Shown here: piece by piece, positions 8,052 to 17,718 of the stretch | Layout: every line of letters begins with the position of its first letter | Position numbering within the stretch: the first letter of the stretch is position 1 | Assembly (NCBI GenBank): GCA_008931825.1 | Contig: QXVZ01009870.1 | Span: 1-20,619 of the forward strand | DNA from: Phallusia fumigata | Taxonomy: Eukaryota > Chordata > Ascidiacea > Phlebobranchia > Ascidiidae | Direction of reading: 5' to 3' | DNA length: 20,619 bases | Notes under the pieces: model-generated | The model's database searches: none | Seen by the model: only the letters and a program-made list of their open reading frames with translations | What the model was told of the DNA's origin: nothing | Made by a program: the position numbers and the translations under genes

Positions 8052-11000
8052 CTGTGAAAACCATTTTTAAAAATGTTGAAATTTGACCAATGTTACAGTT
8101 CTTGTTTTTGGGGTGATTTTAAAACCTTATAAGATTTTTGCAGGGGTCTTTGTGATTTTGTTCGATGATTTTGCGTCTAAATCGGTTTATGTTTTATTCC
8201 AACAACCACCTCACTGTCAACTTCATGACTTAAACCGACACTGCAAGTTGACTTTTTGTCATTAAATGATTTGTCATTCCCAAATAAATTGTAACATCTT
8301 CATGTCCAATTTCAATCAATAAGGATCATCAAAACCATAAAACAATTTCAAAAAGGGTTTGTTTGCAAAAATAAACAAACTTAAAACTACGTTAATACCA
8401 AACTGTCCCCAACAATGTTCCGCATTGTTATATACATAACCTGGAAAATTACCCGGGACTTTATGTTAATTTAAATCACTTGACATTTCCGAATGGATGG
8501 ATATCCAATCTCAAACAAAAAAGATCATAAAACCAAATAAAAATCGCAAGGTTGCTCATACAAAAACAAGCTTAGAATTTCGTCAATGCCGTGTACCAAA
8601 CTGCTCCCAATATATTCCAATATTTCTGTCAAACAAACTTACTTCAATTCCTTCGGCATCGTCCGTATTGACCTAATAAGGCTTCCTATTCCTCCAACTT
8701 CCGCGGATTTCTCCTCCTCACTCCTGGAGGAGCCGTCTCTCCTCTTGCGTCTTTCCAATCTCTTCTGAAAGTGTTCCGAATCCAAAAGCGACTCCTCATC
8801 CTCCGTGGTAGTTTTGTAATCCGGAAAGATCTTCTTCTTAGCCACGATTCCCCTCCATCCGTCTTCCTGACCCCGGTTGGGTAAGGAGAGGGGGATTTTC
8901 CCTGGGTCCGCTTCCGCGTATGGCGATATCTTATTGTGATTCATCATCTCGTCCATCGAATAATCCGAACCTTCGCACATACCAATAATATCTTGATTGA
9001 TCATGAAAATAACAGACCACTCTATTAGGTAATTACTTATATATTATACACCCTATTTTTGTCTGTTGAACGCTTTTAAGGAATAAAAAAACGGGTTGTA
9101 CTATGTTAGTGAGTAGAAAGATTTGACTAAAACTTTATCTTTCTCAAATATTTAGCATTCTTGTATAAGTAATATATTACCTGTTGCACGCTAAAACAAA
9201 CAAAAAAAACTAATGAAGAATATCGGCAAATTACTGCACTTGGCTTTAAAACATCATTAGATCAAGCTTAAGTTAATCTTCGTATGCTTCACTGTACAAC
9301 AGATAGCGATTTTTTAAACAGATTATAAAATATTTAAAATGCATTCGCAAAGTGTCTATTCGACTCCAAGTTGATTCCAAACAGAAAAGCTGGTCTTTTC
9401 ATAAGGACCAATAACTTTTTTGCATTTTTTTCGATTTTTAACCAACCTGTGGAGGTACTGACGTCATCATCGTTGTTAAACTCCTCATACTCGATGCTCG
9501 GAAACACTCTCCTAGCGGCAAGAACATCCGACGCGTGCTTGCTCACCCCACCAAGCGGCTGCTGAAATTGGTACCCGGCCATGTAGTCGGGGTGAGGTGG
9601 GGCCGACGGCTGTACAGCGGGGTCAAATACGGGGTACGCTTCGTAAGCGGGGAAAGTCCCGTAAGCAAGGGAGCTTCCTGTTTTAGATTTGGATTTCTTA
9701 CGACTTGAGCTCGTGCGTCGTTTGCCGGATCTCGAGTGCACCCTAGCGGAATGTTTTTTAGACACCGAAACTCGGCGACCGCGCGATTTTCCACTACGAG
9801 GCGCACCTGAGTCGGCTTTGCGTGTTTTCGCCTGACTTCCCGTTGCCATGGTTTCGTACTCCTCGAAAAGTTTGTTGCGTTTGCTTTTCATCAGTGAGTG
9901 GAGCACGGCTCCCTCCACGTCGTCTTCCGGGTTGCCGTTTCCCACGCTGTTGTAGTTCCGGTTCACATCGACTTTCTGAATTCGCCTGTCGCCGGATGAG
10001 TTGGAACTCGCACTTGGTAAAATGGCACGGCGGGTAGGTTTGTTGCTTTTTGCTTCCTTTGGTTTCTGCGCGCAAAAACACTACGTTATGAGAGAATTTT
10101 GACGCAATCAGGACCAATTTCCTACAAAAGACTGCATTTAGACAAACTATGTTAGTTTGTCTAAAGGCTGCCCAAGTATTTTTTATTTATGTCAACTTTT
10201 AAAAACATTGTTACTTTTACGCTTTTACGTCAGTCTCTTTTTCGCACAAACCCAAGGGTTCAAACTAGATCACAAGGCGATGTTTAAGATTTTTTTACAT
10301 AAATTCTCAGCGAGAAGTGACATAAACTAATCGCCGATAAACAAACACCCAAGGGTTGGAATTATATCTTCGTTTGTACAACAAGAATGCCTTATTAGAA
10401 TTGTCACATTTACGTCGGTGCAAGCATAATATTGATATAAAGTTTTAGTTCAACTCTCCAAACTGACTAGTGCACTTTAGCAAACTCATAACCTACAATG
10501 CTCTACAGCTAATCAACAAGCAAAATCCAATTTCAACGCCGCACATTCTTGTCTTTGATACAATACTTTGAACATTGAGTATAGAGTCATGTTGTTTCAG
10601 GTGATTCCAATATTTCGTACGAGCTTACCAATGGTTTCTCAGGTATGCTGAGAATGTTCATGATGCAGCATATGACGAACACGACAGCCGATGCTGCGTA
10701 AACCACCTGTCTGTCAGTGGGAAAAAATCGACCTAACATTGTGTCGTTCGTCCATGATACTCCACCACTGGCATACCCGAACGCACCGCCAACACCTATA
10801 GTGAGAAAACACGTTGATCTTTAGTGTTGCGAATGGAGACTTAAGTGATCTCTATACAATACGGGTTAGTTCTAGGGCAGAATGCAAAAATTATCGCCAT
10901 TTGAAAAACATAAGGATATAAAAAAAACTTTCTTTCTTTCTTCCGCTTGTCATAGAAGTTTGGCGAACAGCTAGCCTCCCCCCCCCCTCTCTAAGATATT

Positions 11001-14000
11001 TTTGCCCCTGGCCCCCTAAAGGAATACGGCCCTGCTTAGTCCTGACAGTCTGGTTTACCTGTGCTATGTAAAGTTTTACATATTATTTATAGTCAGTAAC
11101 CAGTAAAAAACACACACATATAAATTTTAAAAAAATCTTACCAGTGAAGATAGCCTGGTAAAGTAAGCAAACTTTCACGTCCTCTTCGTTACAAACATCC
11201 ATCGCATAAGCACGAATTGGGCCTTCGATAAAATCGGCGCTAAAGTCAAATATCACAACACCAGTGATGGTGATAGCGATCGCAGCTATGACGAAGCTCC
11301 TGTAACAATATATAGTGTTTTTTTATGAGACCGTTTTATTGCTATGGAATGTTTGTGAATCTTCTGAAAACAGAATTGTTGGTGCTGTGAAGATTAATGT
11401 GGGGATTTGGAAGATATAATGTAAAACAACATTTCAACACGAAATACGAAAAGGTTTTTTGTATCGAATAAACAGTTTGACCTTTTTGGTCAAGAGTTGT
11501 TTCTTCTATGAACGTGTGTACATAAAAATATATTATGTTCTGGTACAGCGTGCATGAGATGACATGTATCATTTAACGTGCTGCTGAAACTTTAGTTTGT
11601 TAAAAAATTTAAACTTTCTTACATTATTTGAAACAAACTACCTATTTGGTTGTAAATGCGTGATTTTAAGAAAGTTACAGTTATCTTGCTTAAAACTACG
11701 GTTTGCATATTTGCCAGCCATACAGTGATTGAAAACGGTTGCCAGGCATCTCACATCAATATCCGCGTATTTATGCCGACATTGATGTCACACTAGTTAC
11801 GTCTATAGTAGTTCTTCACACATCCCTTCACAACTGACCTGGTGTCTTGGCCACGTCGGATGTTTCCAGCGTCGAAGTAGGACACGATGTGTTCCCCGTT
11901 CAAAAATAACGTCACGCCGATAAGCAAAAGCAAAGTGAGGCCCAGAATAAACGGTCGCCTTCTGCCCCACCGACACCTACACCTGGAAAGAGGCACAACA
12001 CATAGATTTGTTTGAAGTCAAAACACTTGTGTAAAAACCTACTCTAAATAGCGCCAGTTTTTACCCACAACGCTATTGTTCAATTGTTCCCAAACTATGG
12101 CTTACCAGTACTGGTATAGGCAAAGGCATTTTTAAGGTTACGCAAACAACTGTTTTTAGCATTTAATGACGTTGTCTATTTGTGATTCTGACATTTTCTA
12201 AAAGTGGGCGGTAAGCGGACATTGTACGAACCGGGAAATGGCTGGTGAGCACATAAAGTTTGGAAACCACTGCTATAGTTAAAAAGGAAGACCTGAAAAG
12301 GCTTTGAACACATGCATGTGAAGTTGATAGCGTTTGATTTCCAAGTAAAAGTATCAGACAATCGCCTTAGTCATTTTAAGTTGCGTATCTCGTTTGAAAA
12401 AAAACACAGTCGTTGGTGAAAGTGAGTTGAGTTAAAGGTATTTCGCTAAAACGCAAAGGTATAGCTGCAGCGCGTTTCAACCTCTATGCATTAGCTGTCT
12501 CATTTTCTTTTTCGCACTGTATAACGTTTCAGCGCTGCGCAGCTATTTCCGGCTGGGTGATTGTTTTAGTGCAATTGTGTCGCTACGATTTCTGTCACAT
12601 TGAGTTGAGATTATTTCGCATGGTANAATTGTTGGTGCTGTGAAGATTAATGTGGGGCTTTGGAAGATCTAATGTAAAACAACATTTCAACACGAAACAC
12701 GAAAAGGTTTTTTGTATCGAATAAACAGTTTGACCTTTTTTGGTCAGGATCAGTGATTAAAATCATACAGCCATACAGTGATTAAAATCGATGCCAAGCA
12801 CCTCACATCACAACATCCGCGTATTTATGCCGACATTGATGTCACACTGGTTACGTCTGTAGTAATTATCCACATCCCTTCACAACTGACCTGGTGTCTT
12901 GGCCACGTCGGATGTTTCCAGCGTCGAAGTAGGACACGATGTGTTCCCCGTTCAAAAACAACGTCACGCCGATGAGGAGAAGCAAAGTAAGGCCCAGAAT
13001 AAACGGTCGTCTTCTCCCCCACCGACACCGACACCTGGAAAGAGGCATAATGCATAGATTTGTTTGAAGTCTAAACACTTGTGTAAAAACCTACTCTAAA
13101 TAGCGCCAGTTTTTACCCACAACGCTATTGTTCAATTGTTCCCAAACTATGGTGTACCACTACCGGTATAGGCAAAGGTGATTTTAATGTTACGCAAACA
13201 ACTGTTTTTAGCATTTGATGATCGTAGCGATGGTGACGTTGTCTATTTGTGATTCTGACATTTTCTAGAAGTGGGCGATAAGCGGACATTGTACGAACCG
13301 GGAAATGGCTGGTAAGCACATAAAATTTGACCTGAAAAAGCTTTGAACACATGGTAAAAGTATCAGACAATCGCTTTGGTCATTTTAAGTTGCGTATCTC
13401 GTTTGAAAAAAAAAACATAGTCGTTGGTGAAAGTGAGTTGAGTTAAAGGTTTTTCGCTTGGCGAAAGAAAACGCAAAGGTATAGCTGCAGCGCGATTTAA
13501 CCTCTATGCATTAGCTGTCCCATTTTCTTTTTCGCGCTGTATAACGTTTCTACGCTTCGCAGCTATTTCCGGCTTGGTGGTGATTGTTTTAGTGCTATTG
13601 TGTCGCTACGATTTCTGTCACGTCGAGTTGATATTATTTCGCATGGTGAAAGAAAACACAGCGACACAATTGAACAAAATCAATCACCAGGCCGGAAATA
13701 GCTGGGCTGCGCTCAAACGTTATGAGGCGCAAAAAAGAGTAAGGGCACATTTGATGGATCGAGGTTGAACGCGCTGCAGCTACTAGTACTTAAAAACATC
13801 TTTAATCTACGACGTAATTCTTACCTGTCACTTACGCTACCAATCACTGGCTGAAGTATAAAGCCGAGAATGGGGCTTATCACCCAAACCAGGCTGTACA
13901 TATTGGAGGGCAGGCCGATGCTGAGAAGAATCGGGGTCGTCAGGCCAGCTTCTACAGCGTAACAAAACTCGCGACCAAACATGATGCTGCTGTTTAAAAT

Positions 14001-14504
14001 CATCTCAGCTTTGGTCCGTTTGGGAGGCGGCAGCTCGTTGGCCGGACGAGAGAAAGCAGAAAATGCTGATATCGTTGATGCTGGCAAGGAACCGATGGAA
14101 TTGGCACGTCGGCGGCGTCGCCTTGCTCGCCCTTCGTGGTTGGCCGACTTCAGAGCTAACTCGTTTCCTGGATATTCCATTGCAGTTCCTGTATGTGTTT
14201 GCGGGGACTGATAGTTATCGAAAGCTCTTGTTTTTTGCATTCGTTCGTTGACAATTTTCTGGTGTGGACGATTATTTCCGATTTCCGAGACTTGAAACGT
14301 ACGCTTCCCAACTTTAACCTTCCGAGCACTGGATCCGTTAACTAATTGTTTCTGTTGCCCACCATCGTCGAGCTGCCCATAAGGGTTTAACGAGTCTACC
14401 AGCGGCTCTTCGGACCCATCATGACCATTATCACCACTAACTTCTACAGACAGTTGATCGCTGCGTGTCAGACCGAAATCTTCACTTTCTACGTTTTGAG
14501 GCAT
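6103..14504 (-). CDS. SLC45: SLC45-family proton/sugar symporter (MATP-like), nine exons
   Basis: Exons, in transcript order: 13825-14504, 12891-13034 (or its allelic copy 11839-11982), 11142-11299, 10629-10795, 9447-10065, 8643-8991, 7849-8051, 6866-7071 and 6103-6306. Together they give 2730 bases, 909 residues plus stop, with every junction in phase and every donor GT. It is a 12-span major-facilitator carrier of the plasma membrane or an organelle membrane; characterised SLC45 members couple sugars to protons, and SLC45A2 acts in melanosomes. Diagnostic stretches are [12 protein letters not shown] in span 1, the R-W-G-R-R-R-P loop motif shared with plant sucrose transporters, [15 protein letters not shown], and [16 protein letters not shown] in span 7. 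It is longer than the usual 530-770 residues because of an enlarged N-terminus and central loop. Which vertebrate paralogue is closest cannot be told by eye. Confidence 0.92.
6390..6826. mobile_element. hAT-type MITE in the last SLC45 intron
   Basis: The 437-base element has inverted ends TAGGGGTTCTCAACC and GGTTGAGAACCACTA. The flanking 8-mers GGTATGCA (6382-6389) and GGTTTGCA (6827-6834) match at 7 of 8 positions, the target-site duplication size of hAT elements. It encodes no transposase. Its right end is 40 bases from the donor of exon 8. A CTTGCTCAAGG...GATTAGAACC segment inside (about 6656-6695) looks like a separate, degraded tRNA-like repeat. Confidence 0.72.
7444..7766. mobile_element. 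hAT-like MITE related to the 12081-12272 element
   Basis: The left end AAGTGTTTCCAAACTT and right end TTTTTGGGAAACCATTG are imperfect inverted repeats. Internal sequence (GGTTCG, CTACCGCC, ACTTTTAGAAAA, AGAATCAC, then CCTTTGCATACC) matches the reverse complement of the element at 12081-12272. Flanking CTTTAGGA and CTTTGTGA agree at 6 of 8 positions. It lies in SLC45 intron 7. Confidence 0.5.
8281..8640 (+). repeat. Diverged direct repeat, period about 199 bases
   Basis: The block beginning ATGTCCAAT at 8302 recurs as ATATCCAAT at 8501. Shared order follows: AAGATCAT/AGGATCAT, AAAACC, ACAAAC/ACAAGC, TTAGAA/TTAAAA, then TACCAAACTG and CTCCCAA/TCCCCAA. It is an old tandem duplication in SLC45 intron 6, abutting the donor of exon 6. 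Confidence 0.5.
8643..10065 (-). CDS. SLC45: SLC45 exons 5 and 6: expanded cytosolic loop
   Basis: Exon 5 (9447-10065) and exon 6 (8643-8991) encode about 320 residues between spans 6 and 7. The loop is hydrophilic. Exon 5 has an R/K/S-rich stretch ([20 protein letters not shown] and beyond) followed by an aromatic-proline segment ([21 protein letters not shown]). Exon 6 is charged, with an E/R-rich segment ([20 protein letters not shown]). Exon 6 has two in-frame acceptors: one giving 8991, and one giving 9021, which adds ten codons; neither has a strong pyrimidine tract. The loop is likely a regulatory, phosphorylation-prone region. It is far less conserved than the membrane part. Confidence 0.78.
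8992..9446 (-). other. SLC45 intron 5, nothing further seen
   Basis: AT-rich sequence between exons 5 and 6. No exon, RNA or repeat was recognised apart from the alternative acceptor for exon 6 at 9022-9023. Confidence 0.6.
10066..10628 (-). other. SLC45 intron 4, nothing further seen
   Basis: AT-rich sequence. ACCCAAGGGTT occurs twice (about 10250 and 10348), not enough to define a repeat family. Confidence 0.55.
10629..11299 (-). CDS. SLC45: SLC45 exons 3 and 4: spans 4-6
   Basis: Exon 3 is 11142-11299 ([20 protein letters not shown], then [11 protein letters not shown]). Exon 4 is 10629-10795 ([12 protein letters not shown], then a span [20 protein letters not shown] and the SIPEKPL end). 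These match the conserved SLC45 block of spans 4 to 6 up to the cytosolic S-I-x-E-x-P-L motif. Between them is a 346-base intron containing a C-rich run at about 10979-10987. Confidence 0.88.
11839..11982 (-). CDS. SLC45: SLC45 exon 2, allelic duplicate on the next contig
   Basis: Encodes the same 48 codons as 12891-13034. I count about eight base differences, all silent. It lies in a block (11374-12625) that ends exactly at an n and is repeated on the other side of it. Including both copies in one model would keep the frame and wrongly add a second span 3, because both are phase 2-2. A real pair of alternative exons is less likely. Confidence 0.8.
12081..12272. mobile_element. hAT-type MITE with target duplication
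   Basis: The ends are CAATTGTTCCCAAACTATGG and CATAAAGTTTGGAAACCACTG (inverted, imperfect). Flanks CTATTGTT (12073-12080) and CTATAGTT (12273-12280) match at 7 of 8 positions. In the allelic copy the element starts at about 13131 but its right end has been deleted, since CATAAAATTT runs straight into GACCTGAAAAAG. Confidence 0.65.
12891..13034 (-). CDS. SLC45: SLC45 exon 2, copy on the contig carrying exon 1
   Basis: Forty-eight codons, phase 2 to phase 2, after the acceptor CTCTTTCCAG. It holds [13 protein letters not shown], span 3 ([16 protein letters not shown]) and the following loop. The same exon occurs at 11839-11982, with an identical protein. Confidence 0.88.
13480..13782. mobile_element. 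Large foldback element (palindromic MITE)
   Basis: TAGCTGCAGCGCG at the left and CGCGCTGCAGCTA at the right are exact inverted ends. The arms extend inwards with matching order: AACCTC, TTTTTCGCGC/TTTTTTGCGC, ATAACGTTT, AGCTATTTCCGGC, GGTGATTG and ATTGTGTCGCT. Each arm is about 125-140 bases around a short centre near 13640. It lies in SLC45 intron 1. The allelic contig ends inside the same element, at 12625. Confidence 0.75.
13825..14504 (-). CDS. SLC45: SLC45 exon 1: cytosolic N-terminus and spans 1-2
   Basis: Starts at the ATG at 14502-14504 and encodes 226 residues. About 165 hydrophilic residues come first, including an acidic opening and a polybasic R-A-R-R-R-R-R-R tract near residue 125. 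Spans 1 and 2 follow ([40 protein letters not shown]). It ends at S-V-S-D-R, just before the G-R-R-R-P loop. The first ATG in frame is used, with a TATA box about 60 bases upstream. Confidence 0.88.
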
Positions 14505-14563
14505 AGTTAGAGTTCTGTATCAGAGTAAGCTTACACTGCGCACGTCTTGTGTGAGCAATGGCG

Positions 14564-14570
14564 TTATATA
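14564..14570 (-). promoter_or_regulatory. Probable TATA box of the SLC45 gene
   Basis: TATATAA on the minus strand, 60 bases upstream of the ATG at 14504. This fits a leader of about 30-35 bases. Confidence 0.5.
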
Positions 14571-15986
14571 CAAGGTCCCGGCGCGATCGGATGTACGATA
14601 TTGGCTCTTACTGGATCAATTTATCATAATCCGATTAAATGCGATCTCGTGACGGTTTTAAAGCGAGAATTCTCGTACGTCCACTATATTCACTGGTTGT
14701 GTTCTATTAACTTTTTTTGGTAATGCGATTGAGCACAAAACTATTACGATGTTTTTGTTGTTTGATGCGGGTAAAAACAGATTATTTAAAAAACGATATA
14801 GGTCTTCCACTGTAGCGAGTTTAATTTTTGGTACAGCGTCAAATCTGGTTGAGTCAAGTTTTGGTTTGTGACATACTAGGGCCAAAAATGGCGTAATATA
14901 ATGTTACACAGAAAAATTCTAACGAAAAATTGGGTGACAACTGTATTGCCAACAAAAGGTGTTTGCCCTTTGGTAAGGGAATGCGTTTTCCGAAAACAGC
15001 TGTCTACATCGTATAAAACAATATGAACAACACCAAACTCACCACAAATCTATGCAAATTAGAAATGCGGAGTGCTACCCGTGCATCGACTCCTTGTTCG
15101 GGTGAAAAGGAAGTTGCCCGAATCACGAGTCAAAAGTTTATCTGATTCCAACAATAGATCTCTCCCTACAACAACACTAACGTGTGAATTCGCTGGGTCA
15201 TGGTTGTTATGCCCGTTCGCTGGAAAATCGCAAGGAAATTACACCGTTGTAATTCTTTCACGTTAATGGTTGACATGAATAGTTTTGCTTTTCAATCAAT
15301 AGCGTGAGTGTGCTGTTAATTAAATCAAAAAAAGTTGTTGAAAATGGTGTGTAGGTACGTTTGCGGACTGAAAGCAGTAGGACAATGGCTCCCAACTGAG
15401 GAGGATGTTTTATGAGTTAAGAGGAGTTTCCGCTTCATCCCTAAGTTGTAGTAGGCTATCTCTTTTTAGGTAGACCAGTGGTCACAAACCATTTAGTATT
15501 ACTTTATACCACTTCTTGTATAGTAGAAAAGAATGAAAAGTTGCTAAATACGCAAAGAGGGGGTGTCATCAAAAAAGGTTGGAACGACTTCAGCGGAAAG
15601 TAACAAGCAACTGCTCTTGTACGTGAGTTGCCGAGATTTTTAGCTATGCAATATTGCTTGCGTAAAATACAAAATTTTTACAATAAACTAAACCGAAGTG
15701 TAAGTTTATGAACACGCGTTTAAAGAAGAATGAAAAAACTGAACCTGCGTGTTAATTTGTTAAACTTAGGTTGACCGTGCCAACGTTTTAATACAAAAGC
15801 AATAAGCAAACCTCGCAACACACCATTGTGGCAATTTGGCATCAAGCGGTGTTTTGTGGATTTCCTGTGACAGCGCGGTTCGCCTTTCGTGCACGTAGGA
15901 TTGAAAACGTGTTCAGATTTCCTCTGCCTGCGAAATTGTGTGAAAAAAGACGCACACGTTATGTCAAACCTGCAAAGGCTTGTGCT
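14571..15986. other. Intergenic region, no supported gene
   Basis: Open frames here (for example 15720-16004 and 15072-15266) show no domain, signal peptide or splice support. A degenerate hAT-like MITE is possible at 15476-15590 (CAGTGGTCACAAACC to GGTTGGAACGACTT), and another CAATGGCTCCCAACT end lies at 15384. Confidence 0.5.
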
Positions 15987-16675
15987 TAAAATAAAAATCA
16001 TCACGCTTGATGCAGGCCTAAGCTATATTTGTATCTCCACAGCAGCATTTGTTTTTGATAAGCCTATACGTAACAGCTTGGTTAGGAACGGTAAAATCGT
16101 TAGTTGTTTGCTTGGAGTTATAGCAGGCAAAATAACAAATTGTCTAGGGCAAAAGAGAATTTACTTTTTTTAACAAAAACCACTATGCAAACACTAGATT
16201 TTTAGACAGGCAAAGCTTTTAAATTAATGCTGGCTGCTAAAAGGTTCCGAATCTGACGAACGCCTACCTGCAGGCATTAAACTTTCCACAAGAGTCATTT
16301 TGCACTGGTTTCAAGAGTTAAGACCATCGATAAAAAAGAAATATTATCCAGTGTACGACGACTGCTGTAAAGATAGTTACTAAAATTNTAAAATAAAAAT
16401 CATCACGCTTGATGCAGGCTAAGCTATATATGTATCTCCACAGCAGCATTTGTTTTTGATAAGCCTATAGCTAACAGCTTGGTTAAGAACGGTAAAATCG
16501 TTAGCTGTTTGCTTGGAGTTATAGCAGGCAAAATAACAAATTGTCTAGGGCAAAAGAGAGTTTACTTTTTTAACAAAAACCATTACTTTTAAAAATCGGC
16601 AAACACTAGATTTTTAGACAGGCATCGATAAAAATTATCCAGTGTACGACTGCTGTACACATAGTTACTAAAATT
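15987..16675. repeat. Two unmerged alleles joined at n 16388
   Basis: 15987-16387 and 16389-16675 are the same sequence. Both start TAAAATAAAAATCATCACGC and both end ATAGTTACTAAAATT immediately before an n (16388 and 16676). The first carries about 115 extra bases (around 16212-16327) between GACAGGC and ATCGATAAAA. No coding sequence is recognised in either. Confidence 0.82.
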
Positions 16676-16676
16676 N

Positions 16677-17068
16677 ATTGCATCAGCCAATCTGGCCCCA
16701 GACGAGCGAACACAGTTACTCTCTGACCAGAAATAAGTAGTAAGCAACACCAAAAGCGAGTGTATAAACGACGCAAACAGTACATGCTGCGTCGGATAAA
16801 TAATCTTATCCATTATGTATCTTGTCAAATCAGATGTTACCACGACCGCGAAGTCACTCCATGGATCGACGGTTTTTCCCACCGGGCATTTAGTATCTAT
16901 TAATAAAGTTGATAACAATGCCAGTACTGCTATTGCCGGCGAAATCCATACTGTGACTGTAAACCAAATCTCCCAACGAGGCCATAGGTTCTTTGTCTTG
17001 AGAGTTCGACCGACAGCAACAAAGACAGATTTCATACAACCACACCCGAAACAGCAGCAAATACACAT
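16677..17068 (-). CDS. Four-pass membrane protein, family member A, truncated (allele 1)
   Basis: Starts at the ATG at 17066-17068 (MCICCCFGCGCMKS) and runs about 130 residues to the contig edge at n 16676, so roughly 200 residues including spans 3 and 4 are missing. It shows the family features: the cysteine-rich N-terminus, V-G-R-T-L-K, LWPRWEIWFT leading into span 1, T-K-C in the first outer loop, and span 2 ending Y-F-W-S-E-S. The start is chosen by alignment with the two complete paralogues. The frame beyond the n is unrelated. This is an assembly truncation, not evidence of a pseudogene. Role as for the complete members: probable membrane channel subunit, inferred only. Confidence 0.7.
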
Positions 17069-17240
17069 TGTTTGTATCACCTTATGTACGTTTATGAAAT
17101 ACCTGTTTCCTATCAACCTACAAAGGAAGCACCGTTTTATGGTATTATATGTTAGGTCATGAATATACAGGGTTTATGTACGAAAAGTCAACAATGGCGC
17201 GAGCCACTCAACAAACGTACAAGTTCTGACGCAAAAAGGN

Positions 17241-17568
17241 TAAGCAACACCAAAAGCGAGTGTATAAACGACGCAAACAGTACATGCTGCGTCGGATAAA
17301 TAATCTTATCCATTATGTATCTTGTCAAATCAGATGTTACCACGACCGCGAAGTCACTCCATGGATCGACGGTTTTCCCCACCGGGCATTTAGTATCTAT
17401 TAATAAAGTTGATAACAATGCCAGTATGGCTATTGCCGGCGAAATCCATACGGTGACTGTAAACCAAATCTCCCAACGAGGCCATAGGTTCTTTGTCTTT
17501 AGTGTCCGACCGACAGCAACAAAGACAGATTTCATACAACCACACCCGAAACAGCAGCAAATACACAT
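17241..17568 (-). CDS. Family member A, second allele, truncated
   Basis: The same gene as 16677-17068, seen on an overlapping contig. It starts at the ATG at 17566-17568 and breaks off at n 17240 after span 2 begins (S-L-L-V-L-L). The coding difference I see is one conservative V/I in span 1. The frame is open upstream to 17724, but the two paralogues and the acceptor at 17618-17619 argue that this upstream part is intron and leader, not protein. Confidence 0.7.
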
Positions 17569-17616
17569 TGTTTGTATGACCTTATGTACGTTTATGATAT
17601 ACCTGTTTCCTATCAA

Positions 17617-17619
17617 CCT
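17617..17619 (-). promoter_or_regulatory. Acceptor-like site in the leader of member A
   Basis: GTGCTTTCTTTGTAG on the minus strand ends 49 bases upstream of the ATG at 17568; the allelic copy has GTGCTTCCTTTGTAG at the same distance from 17068. This is a good splice-acceptor match. Confidence 0.5.
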
Positions 17620-17718
17620 ACAAAGAAAGCACCGTTTTATGGTATTATATGTAGGTCGTGAATATACAGGGTTTATGTACGCCAAGTCAACAAACGTACA
17701 AGTTCTGACGCAAAAAGG

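Larger units (their letters stand above)
11374..13648. repeat. Two unmerged alleles joined at n 12626
   Basis: 11374-12625 and 12627-13648 are the same locus. Both begin at AATTGTTGGTGCTGTGAAGA and both end at GCATGGT, and the second copy starts immediately after the n. They differ by scattered substitutions and indels. The largest is about 230 bases (around 11490-11719), present in the first copy only. This is the signature of two overlapping allelic contigs placed end to end. Confidence 0.85.
16741..17718. repeat. Two unmerged alleles joined at n 17240
   Basis: 16741-17239 and 17241-17718 both begin TAAGCAACACCAAAAGCGAG and both contain ACGTACAAGTTCTGACGCAA near the end; the first stops there at the n while the second continues. 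Differences are a few substitutions and short indels, the largest being about 17 bases (GGCGCGAGCCACT region) in the first copy. Confidence 0.85.

Noticed and set aside
9371-10037. Plus-strand open frames at 9371-9565 and 9822-10037
   Set aside because: They are antisense shadows of SLC45 exon 5.
11839-13034. Mutually exclusive alternative exons in the SLC45 gene
   Set aside because: The copies lie in larger repeated blocks that meet exactly at an n and encode identical residues, which fits allelic contigs better.
15720-16173. 94-residue open frames on both strands
   Set aside because: No domain, signal peptide or splice support, and part of the region is repeated in the allelic copy with frame-disrupting differences.
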